A DNA stretch of 64,000 nt. Origin: Antennarius striatus. Its lineage: Eukaryota; Chordata; Actinopteri; Lophiiformes; Antennariidae. Below the pieces are notes generated by a model. It saw nothing but the letters and a program-made list of their open reading frames with translations. It made no database searches and was not told where the DNA came from. Of this stretch, positions 1 to 20,600 are shown piece after piece. The stretch covers positions 13,481,501 to 13,545,500 of the forward strand of contig NC_090796.1 in assembly GCF_040054535.1 (NCBI RefSeq), read 5' to 3'. How positions within the stretch are numbered: position 1 is the first letter of the stretch; every line of letters starts with the position of its first letter. The translations under genes were made by a program, and so were the position numbers.

Positions 1-820
1 TTATAACCTAATCTGCTTTGATTCTGGCTTCAACATTAAATGTTTCTATTCTGCAAAACTCACGACACCGCATAGCTGGAATAAATGGCACTTCATCACA
101 CGGAGTCCAGCAATGTTGTTGATGAGAGTTTAGAAAAAAAAAAAGGCATCCTGGATTCCTTCAAATAAGCAGCAATGAGGGACCTATAACCTCCTGCAAC
201 ACATAATCCCTCCACTTTACTCGAGCCACTTCCTGGCCCTCTGTTTCCTCCAGTGAAAGCTGTGCCTGCTGTATTTCTCTTGTACGTACAAGTTATAGAT
301 TTAAGGTGACTGTTGTTGCTCCTTTTCTTTTCCTTTATTCCAAATTAAAAACTTTTTCTGAGGCTCAGTAAAGGAATGTCCTCTATTTCCATACATCAAC
401 TGAACGTCTTGAACTTCTAACATGGAATCAGCCAGAGAAGGGGAGGAGGGCCCTGGCTTTCTGAGGGCCCATAAGTGACCCCACAGCTGGTCTACAATAA
501 TTGCTTGTGCAAGGGACCGTGGAAAGAGAAAGCCAGCGCAGGAGGAAAAGAAAGAGTCTGAGCCTTCTCGGTAACCCTGCTGTGTGACAGGGTCCACCCC
601 AGGTGTCCTGGTCCAGTCTTGTGAAACATATAATAGCATTTGCATCAACACTTGGAAGGTGACACTTGGAAGGCTTCCTTTTGCTCTCTCTGTCATCTTA
701 TTCCCACTCTTGATGTCATTTTCCCCTCTGATTTCTCTGCTTTTTCGCTCTCGTTCCCCATAAAGCTTTATTTTTGTCATTTGTCTCCTCTGCGGTGCAT
801 GGAGAGTTTGAATAGGGTCT

Positions 821-835
821 GCCGCCACCTAGTGG
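821..835 (-). promoter_or_regulatory. CTCF-type motif
   Basis: Read on the minus strand the site is CCACTAGGTGGCGGC. This fits the CTCF core CCASYAGRKGGCRS at every defined position. Binding is inferred, not shown. Confidence 0.5.
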
Positions 836-1061
836 TGAAGGGAAGCAACAGCTGCTCACAATCCCGTAAAGTAGGCGATGATGGAGAGCGGCAGTAGTGT
901 GAAGTTATATTAATATACCTTGATGTATTGATAATCAATATAAGTGTGTTTAAATTTAAATTTTATTTCACTCCACAATGTTATGAATTTTTTTTTTCCA
1001 GGACATGGATTGTTTTAGATTATGAAGCTGCTGCATGACAAACATACATCGCCGCAAATTC

Positions 1062-1107
1062 CTACACACACACACACACACACACACACACCCACACACA
1101 CACACAC
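1062..1107. repeat. (CA)n microsatellite
   Basis: A near-perfect CA dinucleotide tract with one CC interruption. Open frames across it (runs of TH or CV) are artefacts of the repeat. Confidence 0.9.
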
Positions 1108-2712
1108 GACCGCAGACCAACACCAGATTCTGCACAGGGTTGACTTGCACAGATCTGAAATATTGGACAGGACCTGCGATAAGCAGGTGACGGCTGGTAA
1201 GGAATTGGTCTTTAACGACATTGGATGACCTTCAGAGGCAGTCAATGCCGTACATGTCTTCCAGTGCAGGTAGATGAGTGTTGGTGTTTCTCTGCAGACA
1301 TCATGTTGCCTTTAGAACGGTTCCACACCAGGTTCCAGCCTCAGGACTGAGCAGGACTAATGCTCCTAGGTGTCACTAACAAGTAATTTCTTGCTGGATG
1401 ACCACAGAAACCTTCTAAGACCTGGTTGCCTGGGAACCAGACACTGCAGAGTCTGTCTACTCCTTTCCCAGGGATGGCTGATCAGTGGTCGGTGAAGAGC
1501 TGACTGAAATATGGCAGACAAATTACAGATAGTGTTCAAAGCATTCTGTAGCAATGGCTAGATATCGTTCAATGGCTAGATATCGATCTCCAAAAAAAAA
1601 GCATTAATCTGATACTTTAAAAAGAACTGGACACTCGTGATCGGATACTAATACCTCAGCCGCAACTTCTTCAAGGTGAGAATAATAACAATTTAAAATC
1701 AAGTGCACTTCAACAATGTTGAGATGGACCAACTCCAAAGGAATCTAAAAGAATCGGTATTGGCTTTAAGGCTTCAGGTGGAGCATGACTGTCCTTCCTC
1801 TTTGTTGAAGTGACAAACACATGTGGATATACCTATAAAGTTTCCAACAATGTCCTTGAGGTGAAATTAGGGTCCCATGCTTTGTGCTAAACCTCCTGCT
1901 TCAAGCTGTGAATCAGGATGGAGAGCGAGGAGAGGACCACAGGTCTTCTGGGTGTTTGTCTGAACGCTCTCAAGAGCACCAGGAGTTTATGACATCACGG
2001 ACAGAAAGGTTCAGCCAGATGAAGTTTCCACAATTTCAGCTGTCGGCCACTCAGAGTTGAAAGTTCTCAGGTTTTTACCTCCTTCGGCACAGATGTCCGA
2101 TGCCTCGCGTGAGACCGCAAATGTCAGTGTGATAAAACTCTACCAGGATCTCTCTCTGCTGCGATCAGAATGATTTACAATCACCTTCAGTGCCGTTATA
2201 TCAAACGCCAAAGTGATTAATGAAACACTGCACTTAAATGGTTGGGTCGCTTTCAGGAACTTTTCAGACACTCCTACTTTACATAAAAAGCTTTCTTTAT
2301 TAGCAAAACAAAACCCAGAATCACCTTACATTGTTGTAATAGAAAAATAACATAATAATGAAGAAAAAAACCAATCAGAAATAATATTCAACCCACCAGA
2401 TCCAATATCAAACACCCCATCTATATAGTAGGCCATTTAAGACAGTAAAATGCAGCAGTTGCCTTAGTGCGTTACATAATTTGGATATATAACGATATAC
2501 ATTAATGGCAATTCACATTTAACATTCTGGATAGTAGTTAATGCACTGTGTCTGGAGGAGAACCCACAAAACGATGCTGGTACCTTGTAAAACCAAACAA
2601 ATGGCTTCATCTTGACAGAGTTTGACAAAAGGGGTAGGATTTACTTTGTGTTCTGCTTTAGCTGTAAACGCTGTACAAGACAGAGCATTAAAAAAAAAGT
2701 TGATTTGTTGAA

Positions 2713-2727
2713 CCAGCAGGTGGCAGT
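2713..2727 (+). promoter_or_regulatory. CTCF-type motif
   Basis: The plus strand reads CCAGCAGGTGGCAGT, a full match to the CTCF core. It lies in spacer DNA downstream of dusp3 and points right. Confidence 0.5.
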
Positions 2728-3595
2728 GTTCGTTAAGCGCAATTTGGGAATTATTTTGACCCATAAATCCCTAAATTTAAGGACGTGTGTAAACTTCAAC
2801 GAGTTTCCTTTTAGCATTTTCTTGTTTTAATAAAATCCATTTGGAAGATGAACCAATTTACAAACAGTTTTTCTAAATCCAGCCATACAATAAACTTGAT
2901 TTTAGGGGTCCATGGTGTGAGAAAAAATCAGGTTTGACACGTTCTAAATTATCCTTGCAAGTGGTCTGAAACTTTAACCACTGCACCTGATTTTTTTTTT
3001 TTTAATATTCCAGACACCTCAGGAATCCCAACAGGAAGCAGCGGTTCAAGATGTGTGAAATATCGCCTCGGCCAACCTGGAGTTGGAAAGCAACCCGTGT
3101 GTGAACCAGCGCTGGAGCCATCGGTGTGACCTCATGATGTCCCCCACGAGGACCGTCATGTTCTCCTTCAGCGCGGTTTGAGACAGTCTGCCCTTGTTTC
3201 TACCTCCCCGTGATAATACCCCCCCCCCCCCATCATCCCAGCCAATATCGAGTCAGAAGGGGGGGCAACAGCAAACACTTTGACATTTCAATGTGTGTTT
3301 GGAGATTTTATTTTAAGATACTGCGTGATTTGATGAGATCAGATCGCTGAATAAACACGTGGTCGCCTCATCTGGCGGCGTTTAAATAATATTAACATTC
3401 GTTTGGATGAATGAATGGATAATAAATTATATAGAGCTGCTAAATTCTGTAAGCAATTAATTTATGATTATCAATTCAGATCCAGGTTGTTTTCTATATT
3501 TCTATAGAACCGTGAATTGTGGACTAAAAAAACAGCTAATCAAAGCTGCATTTAGTGCATGAAAACTTCCACAGGCACCCCGGACGTTTTTACTG

Positions 3596-3779
3596 TGACG
3601 TCACACCTCACCTCTTTTTCTACAGGTATAGAAGCACCGGATGAACGCGTGATGGGGACGAGTCGGCCATCACACACGAGGTTGGCCAATCGTGTGTGAC
3701 GTCACCCATCTTTACTGTAACCTGTAAACTGCCACCTGCAGCCTGCTTCACGTGATCAAACTGACGTTACCATGGATAC
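3596..3779 (+). promoter_or_regulatory. Promoter-like cluster: two CREs, CCAAT box, X-box
   Basis: Two perfect TGACGTCA palindromes (CRE, bound by CREB/ATF) lie at 3596-3603 and 3697-3704. A CCAAT box sits at 3686-3690, inside a 9-bp inverted repeat (CACACACGA and TCGTGTGTG). A near-palindromic GTTACCATGGATAC at 3766-3779 fits the RFX X-box. X-boxes with CRE and CCAAT sites are typical of cilium-gene and MHC class II promoters; which applies here is not known. The ATG of the possible exon that follows lies inside the X-box, which is unusual. Confidence 0.4.
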
Positions 3780-3814
3780 GGTCTCCGCAAAACACTGGCG
3801 AGAACTTGCATGCT
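3772..3814 (+). CDS. Possible first coding exon, gene unknown
   Basis: An ATG in good Kozak context (ACC before, G after) opens 14 codons, MDTVSAKHWRELAC, plus one base, then meets a strong donor, T|GTAAGT. It follows directly on the promoter-like cluster. I could not establish the next exon. One possible acceptor (tatccaacag) precedes an in-frame stretch near 4.89 kb, but that stretch is lysine-rich, low in complexity and unconvincing. I do not recognise the peptide. It could be a real ciliary or lineage-specific gene, or a chance ATG beside a regulatory element. Confidence 0.25.
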
Positions 3815-5908
3815 GTAAGTCGATTTTCCCCAATTGTGATAACAGAATTATCACAATCGCACACATTTCACATGTACATTAATATTAAATGATTAATATA
3901 AGATAATGTACATGTATTAAAGCCATGGAACAGAAAACATGGAGGCGCATATACAAATAGAACATGATATATAAGGACTTAGTACACACTGACGATAACT
4001 AGACTTTTAAGACACATTGCTCATACATTCATATATGTCAACACTTATATATGTATATACAGTATACATGTATATATGCATACATAAACAGATACATGAA
4101 GGGAATAAATAGGGCCATTAATTGGGTGAGACGGCCTCGTCCCCGTTCTTTTCTCCGGATTGGAGCTAAAAGCTGCAGGCCGTCCGTTAGGTGAGATATT
4201 GGACATGAAGTGATGCTGCTGGTGGTCCAGCTTCTAAAGCACCTACAGCTCCACAAGAAAGGGGGTGGGGGGGTGTCCGAAGATCCCTCCATCGCCGCCC
4301 CTCCTGGCTGGGTGTACTTTTCAGTCTATAGTAATAAACAGCGCGTCTCTTAATGTGTTGATCGACCGTGATTTAGATGAGATTGCATCTGATATCTGAC
4401 AGGATATTGACATATATCGCAATGCTTTACTAAACAACTCAAAAAATAAAAATAAAAAAACAGTTGTGATTGGACCCTGGATGTGTGCAGAAAGTCGGGA
4501 ATAACAAATGACGACATGGCACACACACCAACAAAAACACACACACAGTTAGGGGTGAGACAGAACAATGGTGTGTAAAGACCTCCTGTGCTGATGAAAC
4601 AGCTGATGTGGATGTCAGGGAGTTGGCAGTGAACTTTTGGGGGGGGGGGGGGTGATGGATGGAAGTTTACGTTGGAAGCGTGTGATATTCTTCCCTAGTG
4701 ATCATTTCAAAATAATAGGCTTTTCTTTTGAAGGTGGTAACCCGGCAAAATGCACTGATTTTAATTGTAGGATGCAAATAATTCTTATTATTGATTCAAT
4801 CGTTGGTCTTTTTTTTTTAGAGGCATAGATTCATATACATTTTTAAAAGGTTCTCACATGTGATGTTTGTCGCTTATTTTATCCAACAGCAAAAAAAAAT
4901 CCCCATAAGACCAAAGCTGTCACATTTATGAACCTGGGTTTAATATTTGGCATTTTTCTTAGACAAAACAGGTGACTAGTTTACTTTTATTTTCTATTTA
5001 TCCTTTACTTATTGAGGAATGTCAATCGAGACCCGTACCTTTCTGTCGCTGGAGCTGGTATGTCCACAGAGCTCATCAAAGCTACAGTTTACCCTTTAGT
5101 TTGAATTAAATTTAGGTTAAAGACAAATTACACTGATAGAAAATCACCTGGAGGAAAAGATTCACCCACTCCCATCAAACAGGATTCAGCCATTCCTTGT
5201 ATAAAATAGGAAGAACATCAACAACCAAAAAGTTTTAAACTACAAGAGGCCAGAGAAGTCGGGGTCGAAACGCTGCATAGCTTCCGTTACGAGGTTAATT
5301 ATTTGTATTTGTGTCTTAATTACAAATAGAAGACAATAGAGTGGGTAAAAAATAATTTCATGGAATGTTTGGGATTCGTTTTCTGGCTTGTTTGGTCAAC
5401 AACTTTATTTCATTTGGAATTTATGGAGCAGTCCTGCTGGCAGGAGATGTCACTCGCATTACCGGCAGTGTCCAACTATGAAACGGTTGTGCTATCATCT
5501 TCAGGATGTTTAGAGATATCTTAAAAATCAGGGCGAGTTTTCACCAGGAAGGAATGCTTTAAGTAGCTCCGCTGCAACGCTTGAACTTTCCGACGCGAGC
5601 AGCAACACATTCACATGTAGTGATTTAAAAAGAAAAGCGACGAGGGGTGCGTTCCATTTGAATCAGAGATCTGAAACTGAAGGCTGAAAAAAAAAAAAAA
5701 AAAAGAGTATGTCTGAGTGTGTGTGTGTGTGTATGAGGAGTCATTATATACACTGTTTAAAGCGTGTGTGTGTGTGTGTGTTTGTGATTCAGGGTACCCA
5801 TGGTGCGACTGATGCGTGCTGGCTTGGTCAGGATGGCGTCAGTCTCTGAAAGGCATGATGGGAGGAGGCGGGGCAGAGAGTCACTCGGTGTTCGCGGCTC
5901 TCCTGCTT
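3815..5908. other. Spacer and probable dusp3 3' UTR
   Basis: A/T-rich DNA with a poly-G run near 4.64 kb and (GT)n tracts near 5.72 and 5.77 kb. The right part should hold the dusp3 3' UTR, since dusp3 is transcribed leftwards with its stop codon at 5909. A minus-strand AATAAA (plus TTTATT near 5.40 kb) is a possible poly(A) signal about 500 bp past the stop. Confidence 0.45.
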
Positions 5909-13144
<7,236 letters not shown>

Positions 13145-13539
13145 ATGGACAAGGAAGACAACCAGGAAAGAACTGGAGATCAAATCAAATCTTTTGGTGT
13201 GACACGTGAAATTGGAGCAAAGTAAGAAACAAATATATTATTAATATGTACGCTGTTCTATGTTGGAGGTAATTAATACTTTAATAAAAAGTTGAACTTC
13301 TCATTCAAAATATTTTTTTATACAGAGCTTTTATTTTTATTGTAACCTCCTGTGTCAGTCTACCTGTTCATGGCAGACTTAACAGATCCGTCTGTCGTCA
13401 CCACCATCACCAGCAGACACACCCCATCTTCAGTCAGACACTCACGAGACAGGAGGAGGAGGAGGAGGTGGAGGAAGAGGAGGAGGAAGAGGAGGAGGCC
13501 ACAGGAGGAGATCCTCAGATGCTGCTCCACTCGAAATGA
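13145..13539 (+). CDS. Possible two-exon gene, product unknown
   Basis: I do not recognise this product. Exon 13145-13221 starts at an ATG and ends at a good donor, GCAAA|GTAAGA. Exon 13359-13539 follows a pyrimidine-rich acceptor ending tgtgtcag. The phases fit (2 + 1 bases) and give 85 codons: an N-terminal part with IKSFGVTREIGA, a His/Gln-rich middle, a run of about 17 acidic residues interrupted by one Val, and the end GGDPQMLLHSK. Read unspliced, exon 2 would give a poly-Arg protein instead; only the spliced frame joins both exons. No signal peptide or membrane segment is visible. In human the right-hand neighbour of DUSP3 is CFAP97D1, but I see no similarity to it. The acidic run comes from a GAG/GGA repeat, so coding status is uncertain. 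Confidence 0.35.
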
Positions 13540-13937
13540 CACCCCACTTTGACTGGTTTCAGAACCAAATAAGGAGCCTCTCATAACAACCCTTAAGCCC
13601 CTGCTTCATTGATCAGCTGAAGGATTAGTGAAGTGAAACCAGTTTGGACTCTGATTAACATGAGCGTTCAACCAGTGTTTACATGGGTTTCCTCGAAACA
13701 GACAGTTAATGGCTTCTGCTAGATCATGGCACCATGTGAGAATAATCATAATCATAATATAAAATATTCTACTTATTTATTTCACACACAAAAAATGCAT
13801 TTATAGGTACCAGGTGTAAAAAAAAAAACCTTGAAAGAATGCAGAAACAGGAGTACACAATTAACAAAAGTGGAGATGCATAAAAGCAGAGCTAAAAATA
13901 TGAATAAAAAGTAACCAAAATATGGATGAATATGAAG

Positions 13938-14052
<115 letters not shown>

Positions 14053-14655
14053 TGCATAAAACATGCTGATACACCAGCAGCAGATGATTGCATTGTCTCG
14101 AAGGTAGATTATGAACGAGGGAGCTATAGCAATACAACTGTATCCTATACGCATTAAGAGCTTTGTAGAGAAAAAGAAGGACAATAAAATCAATTTTAGA
14201 TGTAACAAGAAGTCGGAGCTGAAACTGGACTCACGCTCCCTCTCTGCTTTGGTGTGGTTATTATGGAGCTCTTCATATCCTCCATAATTTACATCAAGAC
14301 AGAAAAATAAGAGCAAAAAGAAAAGGTTGGAAATAATATTATATTCACTTTTCTTCTGTATATTTTTATTTTATTGCTGGAATAAATAATTTCTAGTCAT
14401 TTGCAGACCTAAGATAACATTTCTTACATGTTGATTGATCTATTGCTCAGCAGAAGTCATTTGTTTAACATCTTGTTGATGATGTGACTGTATGTGCTTT
14501 TTGTCCCTTGTTAAGCTCATCACATGGATACAATAAATTCCGAAATAAAACTTTATTGTTGGAGCTCTCACTGCAGTCGTTAAAGGTTTTTGTGAGCTAA
14601 AATAGTCTGATGACGCTCGAACATCTAGTGTGCCACCTACCTGTAATACATACAA

Positions 14656-14670
14656 CCACTAGAGGGCGCC
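14656..14670 (+). promoter_or_regulatory. CTCF-type motif
   Basis: The plus strand reads CCACTAGAGGGCGCC, matching the CTCF core. It is the last rightward motif before the 14 kb spacer. Confidence 0.5.
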
Positions 14671-17600
14671 ACTCTTCTGTTACATCAGCGGTCACGACAG
14701 GAAACATTTTGGGAGGCATCGTGAGGATCAGTTGAACCAAACAGCAACTACTGTATATTGGTGTACAAGTTGTAAAGGAATATTGATCGCAGTGATTTTT
14801 ATTCAACTGGTCACACAGCATCGTGTTGGCTCACGTACATCTCCAGATTTTAGATGCTCTTCTGTCACCCCTCATGACTATAGTAATCCAGGTTAATGAA
14901 CACCAGATATATTCACTCAGTCATGTTCTATCAATTAGAACAAAAACTTGTTCCATTAAAAATTACTTCAGTGTACTAATAGTTATTTTACCTTATATTG
15001 GGCTGCACTGATAAATATGACTTGACTGGGATGTTTTTGACCCACTTCACTCAAAGCCCTGTGCCGATCATCAATTTTGTGTTTCCATGACAATATAAGG
15101 AGATCCAGCATAATACCATAGCAACAATAGATCTTTTGGGATAAAATCTGAGCTTTGTGTTGTGCACACACCTGTGAATGTGTGTTCAATGTAAAACAAC
15201 ATGTAAATTACCAAATATTTTCACTGGTTTTAAGTGGCACAAGAATCCAGCAGTAAATAGCTGGGCTTAGTTAGTTGTTCTAATTCTATACATCCACCAT
15301 AAGCTGATCTTCATGTAACCCTATTGCTTTGACAAAACATGCTTAATAGTTTAGAAATTTGCCCTTTTTGTCTTCTTTTTAACAGAAATTCCATTTATCC
15401 TTTCCCATTAAAAAAAACTCAACTGAAAATAGCAGATGATATCATTTAAACTAGGGGGGAGCTATATTGGTTGCCACAAGCACCATTTAGCTGCCAAAAA
15501 TCAAGCCTTAACTTTGATTTAGTAGCATTTTATTGACAGTTGTCCCCGTCCACATTCTGCGTGATAACTTAATCGAATGACCCCCACCTGAGGCCTTCTG
15601 CAAACCAGAGATCAGTGACAGGCGGTGGCGCGATGCTACTTGCTAAGATCTGATTTGACGTGACCCCAATGGGAATAATATTTGATATAAGTCTTAACAT
15701 CTTCATATAAACCCACAGGGAGACTGTGAAACTAATACAAAACCCGAGTTTCATCTGGACTCTAGAGTAAAAACACAATAATATTACTTAAGGAGGAATA
15801 CTCTTTTTTTCTTTTTCAACTGATCCAGAGAAATCAATAAGAAAGAGAACAGTTCTGTTGGCATCTTCATCAGCTACACATACTAGAGAGGAAATCTGTC
15901 AACATGACATTTTATGCATATCCAGGAATATTTCTGAGTAAAGGGTCATGAGAATATTCACATTTCTGCACCAGCAAAGCGTAGCCAATGGCATGTATAA
16001 CAGAGTTCCTTCTCTTTAATTCTAGATGCACGATCTTTACCCGATAGCCATCTCTTGTTTTAGCTGAATTATCCAGATGGTCTCTTCATGTGCTGTACTC
16101 TATCATTTAAAGCTGCCTGTCTACATACTCTTTCCATTGTAATGCATATCTGCATGCGGTGCCTTTTAGTCCTCAGCTCTTTTCATGGCATAATCAGTGG
16201 GTTTCAATCAATCTGAGTTCTTTTTATCAGCGGTGACCACTGCTCAGTCCAGCTTTACCACAGGCTTTTGTGGAAGGTTATTTGTCTTATGTCTGAGGGG
16301 AGATGACAATAGAAGTTTCTATAGGAGGGAAATAACAATTGTTAATGGTGATTGATATAACCATCTGCCTGAGGAGAGTAGTGTAATCTGAATGCTGATG
16401 TTTGGAGGAAGTGCATATAGGACCGCAACTAAGCAAAGGCAGGTACAGGTGCGACTGCATTCTATGTATTTTGCATTCAAGCTGGTAGAAATTGTCTGGT
16501 TGTGTGTTGCAGTATTGTGGTGACCTCTGCACCTTTCCTGGGTGGTCATTCTGTGTCTATATTAATCTAATGGATGAGAGATGAGGTCCTGACCTTGGGT
16601 GGGGTTTATTTTGTTGGGTTTTTTTTTTTTTCGAGGGGAGGTCATTTCCAGTCCAGCCGGTCTTGTTCATTTCTGATGTGAATTGTTGCGTTCAGATTAC
16701 ATTCTTGACAAAATTTCTTCTGTGGTCGATTGGACCGGAGGAATAAATCTTCAAGAAAACGTTTCACTTCCTGCATCTCTTTTACTGACTCAACATTCTG
16801 AAAAAAACATGTGCTTCTTTCTTAAACAAAGAAAAAAAAAAAACTTAAAATTTTATTTTTTTTAAAAAGAGAAGCGTGACTTTAAGCCTTGCAAGTATTT
16901 GATCAATAACTATAATATCTGAAAAATTCCAATTCATCTGTTGATGATACATGTTTTCTCATCAAGTCTAAACAAGGGCACAGAAAGCCCATTCAGCAGG
17001 GTCCTTTATTTTATGGAAATACAATATGGAATTGAATAACACTGACCCGTAACTTCCTTCCCCTCATTCTAAAAAAACAGTTTCATAACCCGCTTCGTTC
17101 CATAACTCACTAAAACAACCATCACACACTGACCCGTACAAGCTTAGAGTGATTATACAACTCTGCTCATTAACATCTGGGAAAAATGATAACATTCTCT
17201 TTTTCCAACCAGCACTTGTTCTCACTTCACACCACAACAAAAAAAAACCTTTGTCTCGGAAGCAGAGTGGCATGTTTGAGGAAAGGCTTGCTCCCATAAT
17301 CTGAGATGAGATTTACTGCCGGCATATTTGTGTTGGGTTCACAATGGCCTCTTTGTTGAACTGTTAGTTAGGCTGAACGTTATTTCAACAACAGCGATAA
17401 CCGCAGCCGCTCTATGTTGTTTTAGGTAATCTGTGTTTGGATGGATCGACGTAAGACAACCCCCCCACCCCACCCCATCAGGGTGTAAAGACAAGGCCAG
17501 CTGTCAGGTTTGGATGAAACTAAGCAAAATCCTGTGAAATCCTGACACTTCTGCCACCAAGCTCACGTGTGAGGCTTTCCCATGGCGTTTCATCGTGTCG

Positions 17601-20600
17601 TGAACTCGGAGAACAACCTCCTCGCTCGCGTCACGTTTGGTTTGGACAGATCAACATTGCACAGAGCGGATCTTGTGTAATCTTTGCCAGGTGGTGTCAT
17701 AGCACAACAACTGAACTGCAGGCGGCGACATCATCACGGAAACACGTACATCCACAACAACGTGATCTGCAGCACACATCTGCCTGACATATTCAGCGTG
17801 TTATCTATTCGCTCATGGGATTGATGCTTTGTTTTTGTGGATAGTGTTCAAAGATTTTCCAAGGAAATGTACATTTTCTCTGATAACAAAAGATGGATAA
17901 TGTGTTTTCAGTGTTTCTTATCTTTTCTTGCAGAGAGTGAGCTAGGCCTGTAACATACCTTTAAATATGAAGATGATTAGCTTGGTCTAATGTTCAGTCT
18001 AAATCAAACCGTTCCTCTATTGTCTTGAACTCTTACGTTTGTTTTAATCAGGACACACAAGTACAAGAAGTGAAGATTGCACCGCGTGATTCGCGATATT
18101 TAGTCTCACAGAAAGGCTTTGGCGCATAAATTCTTCAAGACGATTGTGATCGACGGACGTCTTCCTAGTGAAGCTGCAAGATAAATCCCCCATTTGGGTA
18201 CGGAAGCTGGTGGTGGTGGCGGCTGATGGCTCTGATGAGACAAATGAGGCTAAGGAAATGATAAGGTTGGTGCAGTATGAATAAACTACAGAGAGATATA
18301 TTTAAAAAGAGACCAAGATGACATGTGGCTGACAGGCAGAGATGTGATGCGCTGTTGGGGAAAGCCCCGGACAACGACAGCAGGATGTTCCAAGGTGAGC
18401 AGCTGTTTGGACGCTCACTTTCATTTCCCAACACCTCTAGGTGTGTGTCTGATCTGGACATAAATAAGCCAGGCCTGAGGTGCAACATCCCATGCATGAT
18501 TTTAATTTTTACATTTCATGTCCAGATAAGGCTGGAGGTTGAATCTGTCAATATAAAGCTACAAATCTAATGATTGAAGTATCTCTGGGTTTTAACTAGC
18601 CTATTTGATTACACTATTTACTGTGTGCAGTCTTTGAGACCATCTCTATTAGTTCGGTTCTATCTTTAGTCCCAAGGAATCAGTGAGCTGGATGAATCCC
18701 TTCAGACGTATCGACTCGTTTGTCTGAAGGCGAGTAGATCAACGTGTTTCTGACGCCGCCGATGTGATTTGTGTTTAATTAACAAGTTAATGCTCATGTT
18801 TAGCACGTGTGCTGCGCCAAATGTAATCAATTAGAGACTGTCCATTGCATCGCGTCTGGGGGAATGCTGAGGAAAGTGCTTCTAATCCAGAGAAATCCTG
18901 TATTATAAACAGGAATCTTGCGTAAAAGCTAAGACGGAGTTAAACGTCCAGACGGTCTGCAGTTATGCTGCGTTCTGCAGAATCATTAGTTCCATGGTTT
19001 GTAAGATAAAAGCATCAGGAGCTGAAAACTGGATAGTTTAAAAAAAGGGAATGATAAATCTATTGATTATTTTCAATACTAACTGATTAGTTGACCAAAA
19101 GTTTTTGAATTATTCCCATTAGAACTTCCCAGAGGCCAAAGAGAAATTCTTAATTTTGAATTTTTTTTTGAACGATTTTGGTTTTTCTGTTGATATAAAG
19201 TCACACAAATTCACTTAACATCCATATTTCTATGCAAGGTATTTTTATTATTTTGCATATAGAGAAAAGTTTAACTGTTTTATTCCCTACATATTAATAT
19301 TTGCACATTTTCCATTTCACAAAGGGTGAGGAAAATTTCTATAGACTTATGTTAAACATAATCAAACATAAATGTTGATAACCTGTGCAGTTTTACTTTC
19401 ATCGTGCGTGCGTGCATGTGTGTGTGTGTGCGTGTGTGTGTGTGTGTAACCTTGACAGGCAAAGCTTCACAGAGTGCCTCTTAGCTCTGTGCTATCTTTA
19501 GCGTTTGTTGAAGCTCTCACCACTGGCCTCCTCCCACTCTTCCCACTCTTCCTCCTCCTCTGCACGCCTCGGCCCACTCACTGTTGGCTGCACATGCACA
19601 CATGCACAATTACTCACGCTTGCACACACCAGGCCCCCCCCCACACACACACACACTACTGTAACATACATATGCACGTGGCAAAAAACCGTTACTGGGC
19701 AGATTAGATGAAACAACCTACTTCTGGGATGAAAACGTGAGCTTGATGTTTGTTTCTCGGTGCAGAGTGAACGACTGCCTGCGTTCCCTGAGCGACCCTG
19801 AATCCAGCCTGAAGGCAAGTTATTATCTGTGAGCCTCACAGGATGAACTCATGCATCACCATTGGCTGAAAATGTATTAAATTCAGTCAGAGTGATACGC
19901 TGAGTATGAATAAATGAATCTGATCCAAACGGTGCTCAAACCGGTTCTCATGTACGTGTCACGTCTCCGTGATGCAGCTTCTTATATGACATTTATAGTG
20001 AGTATTTTTCACACGGTCTGCTGTCACTCTTTTGATGTGAAATGCTTTGTTTTTATCTATTTAATCAAATCTATTGTGGCTTTTATTCAAGTGCCCACTC
20101 AGCTTGTTCATTGTGGAATAAATAATAAGCTTCTAAAGAAATTACAGAAAGACCTTATTAATGCTGGATATCGTCTCTCATCCGTCATGTGAAAATGACC
20201 GCGGAACAGTTCATGAATTTTTAATATCCATCCAGTCATAGTGTGGTATGGTCTAATAATAGTCTTCTGAGACTACAGACTCCTGTTCTGGGTGTCAGCC
20301 TGCACCTGTAACCGTGGCCTCTCCTCTCTCAGGTTCTGCACAGCAGCTTCTGAAGCTACCTGGGGGAACAGATGCTCAGATCATTCCTGGCCCCCGCCTG
20401 TCATCTCGTGCCCTTGGGCTCAGACCACCGGGCGACACGTCGAGTAACGCGATACACGCTTTCCCTTTCCTCCCTCGCTTCGACTTCCGAGCAAAAAAAT
20501 CCCACAGCACCCGCTGAAAGGGATGACAGAGGATCGTTTTCGTCCTCATCTTTGGTTCTCGGCGTTTCAGGAATGGGTCTGAGGGGTCAAATTGTGCATT

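Larger units (their letters stand above)
1..3595. other. Spacer downstream of dusp3, no gene recognised
   Basis: No exon series that I can support. The stretch holds a (CA)n tract near 1.07 kb, two CTCF-type motifs (821-835 and 2713-2727), A/T-rich DNA and a poly-C run near 3.22 kb. A 175-codon open frame lies on the minus strand at 301-828, but it has no recognisable domain and no supporting splice context. Confidence 0.5.

Noticed and set aside
301-828. 175-codon minus-strand open frame
   Set aside because: No domain, biased composition, no splice context and no neighbour that explains it. The length is possible by chance in a moderately G/C-rich stretch.
19760-19815. Possible exon (VNDCLRSLSDPESSLK)
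   Set aside because: It follows an AG and looks codon-like, but the next bases are GCAAGT rather than GT and no partner exon was found.
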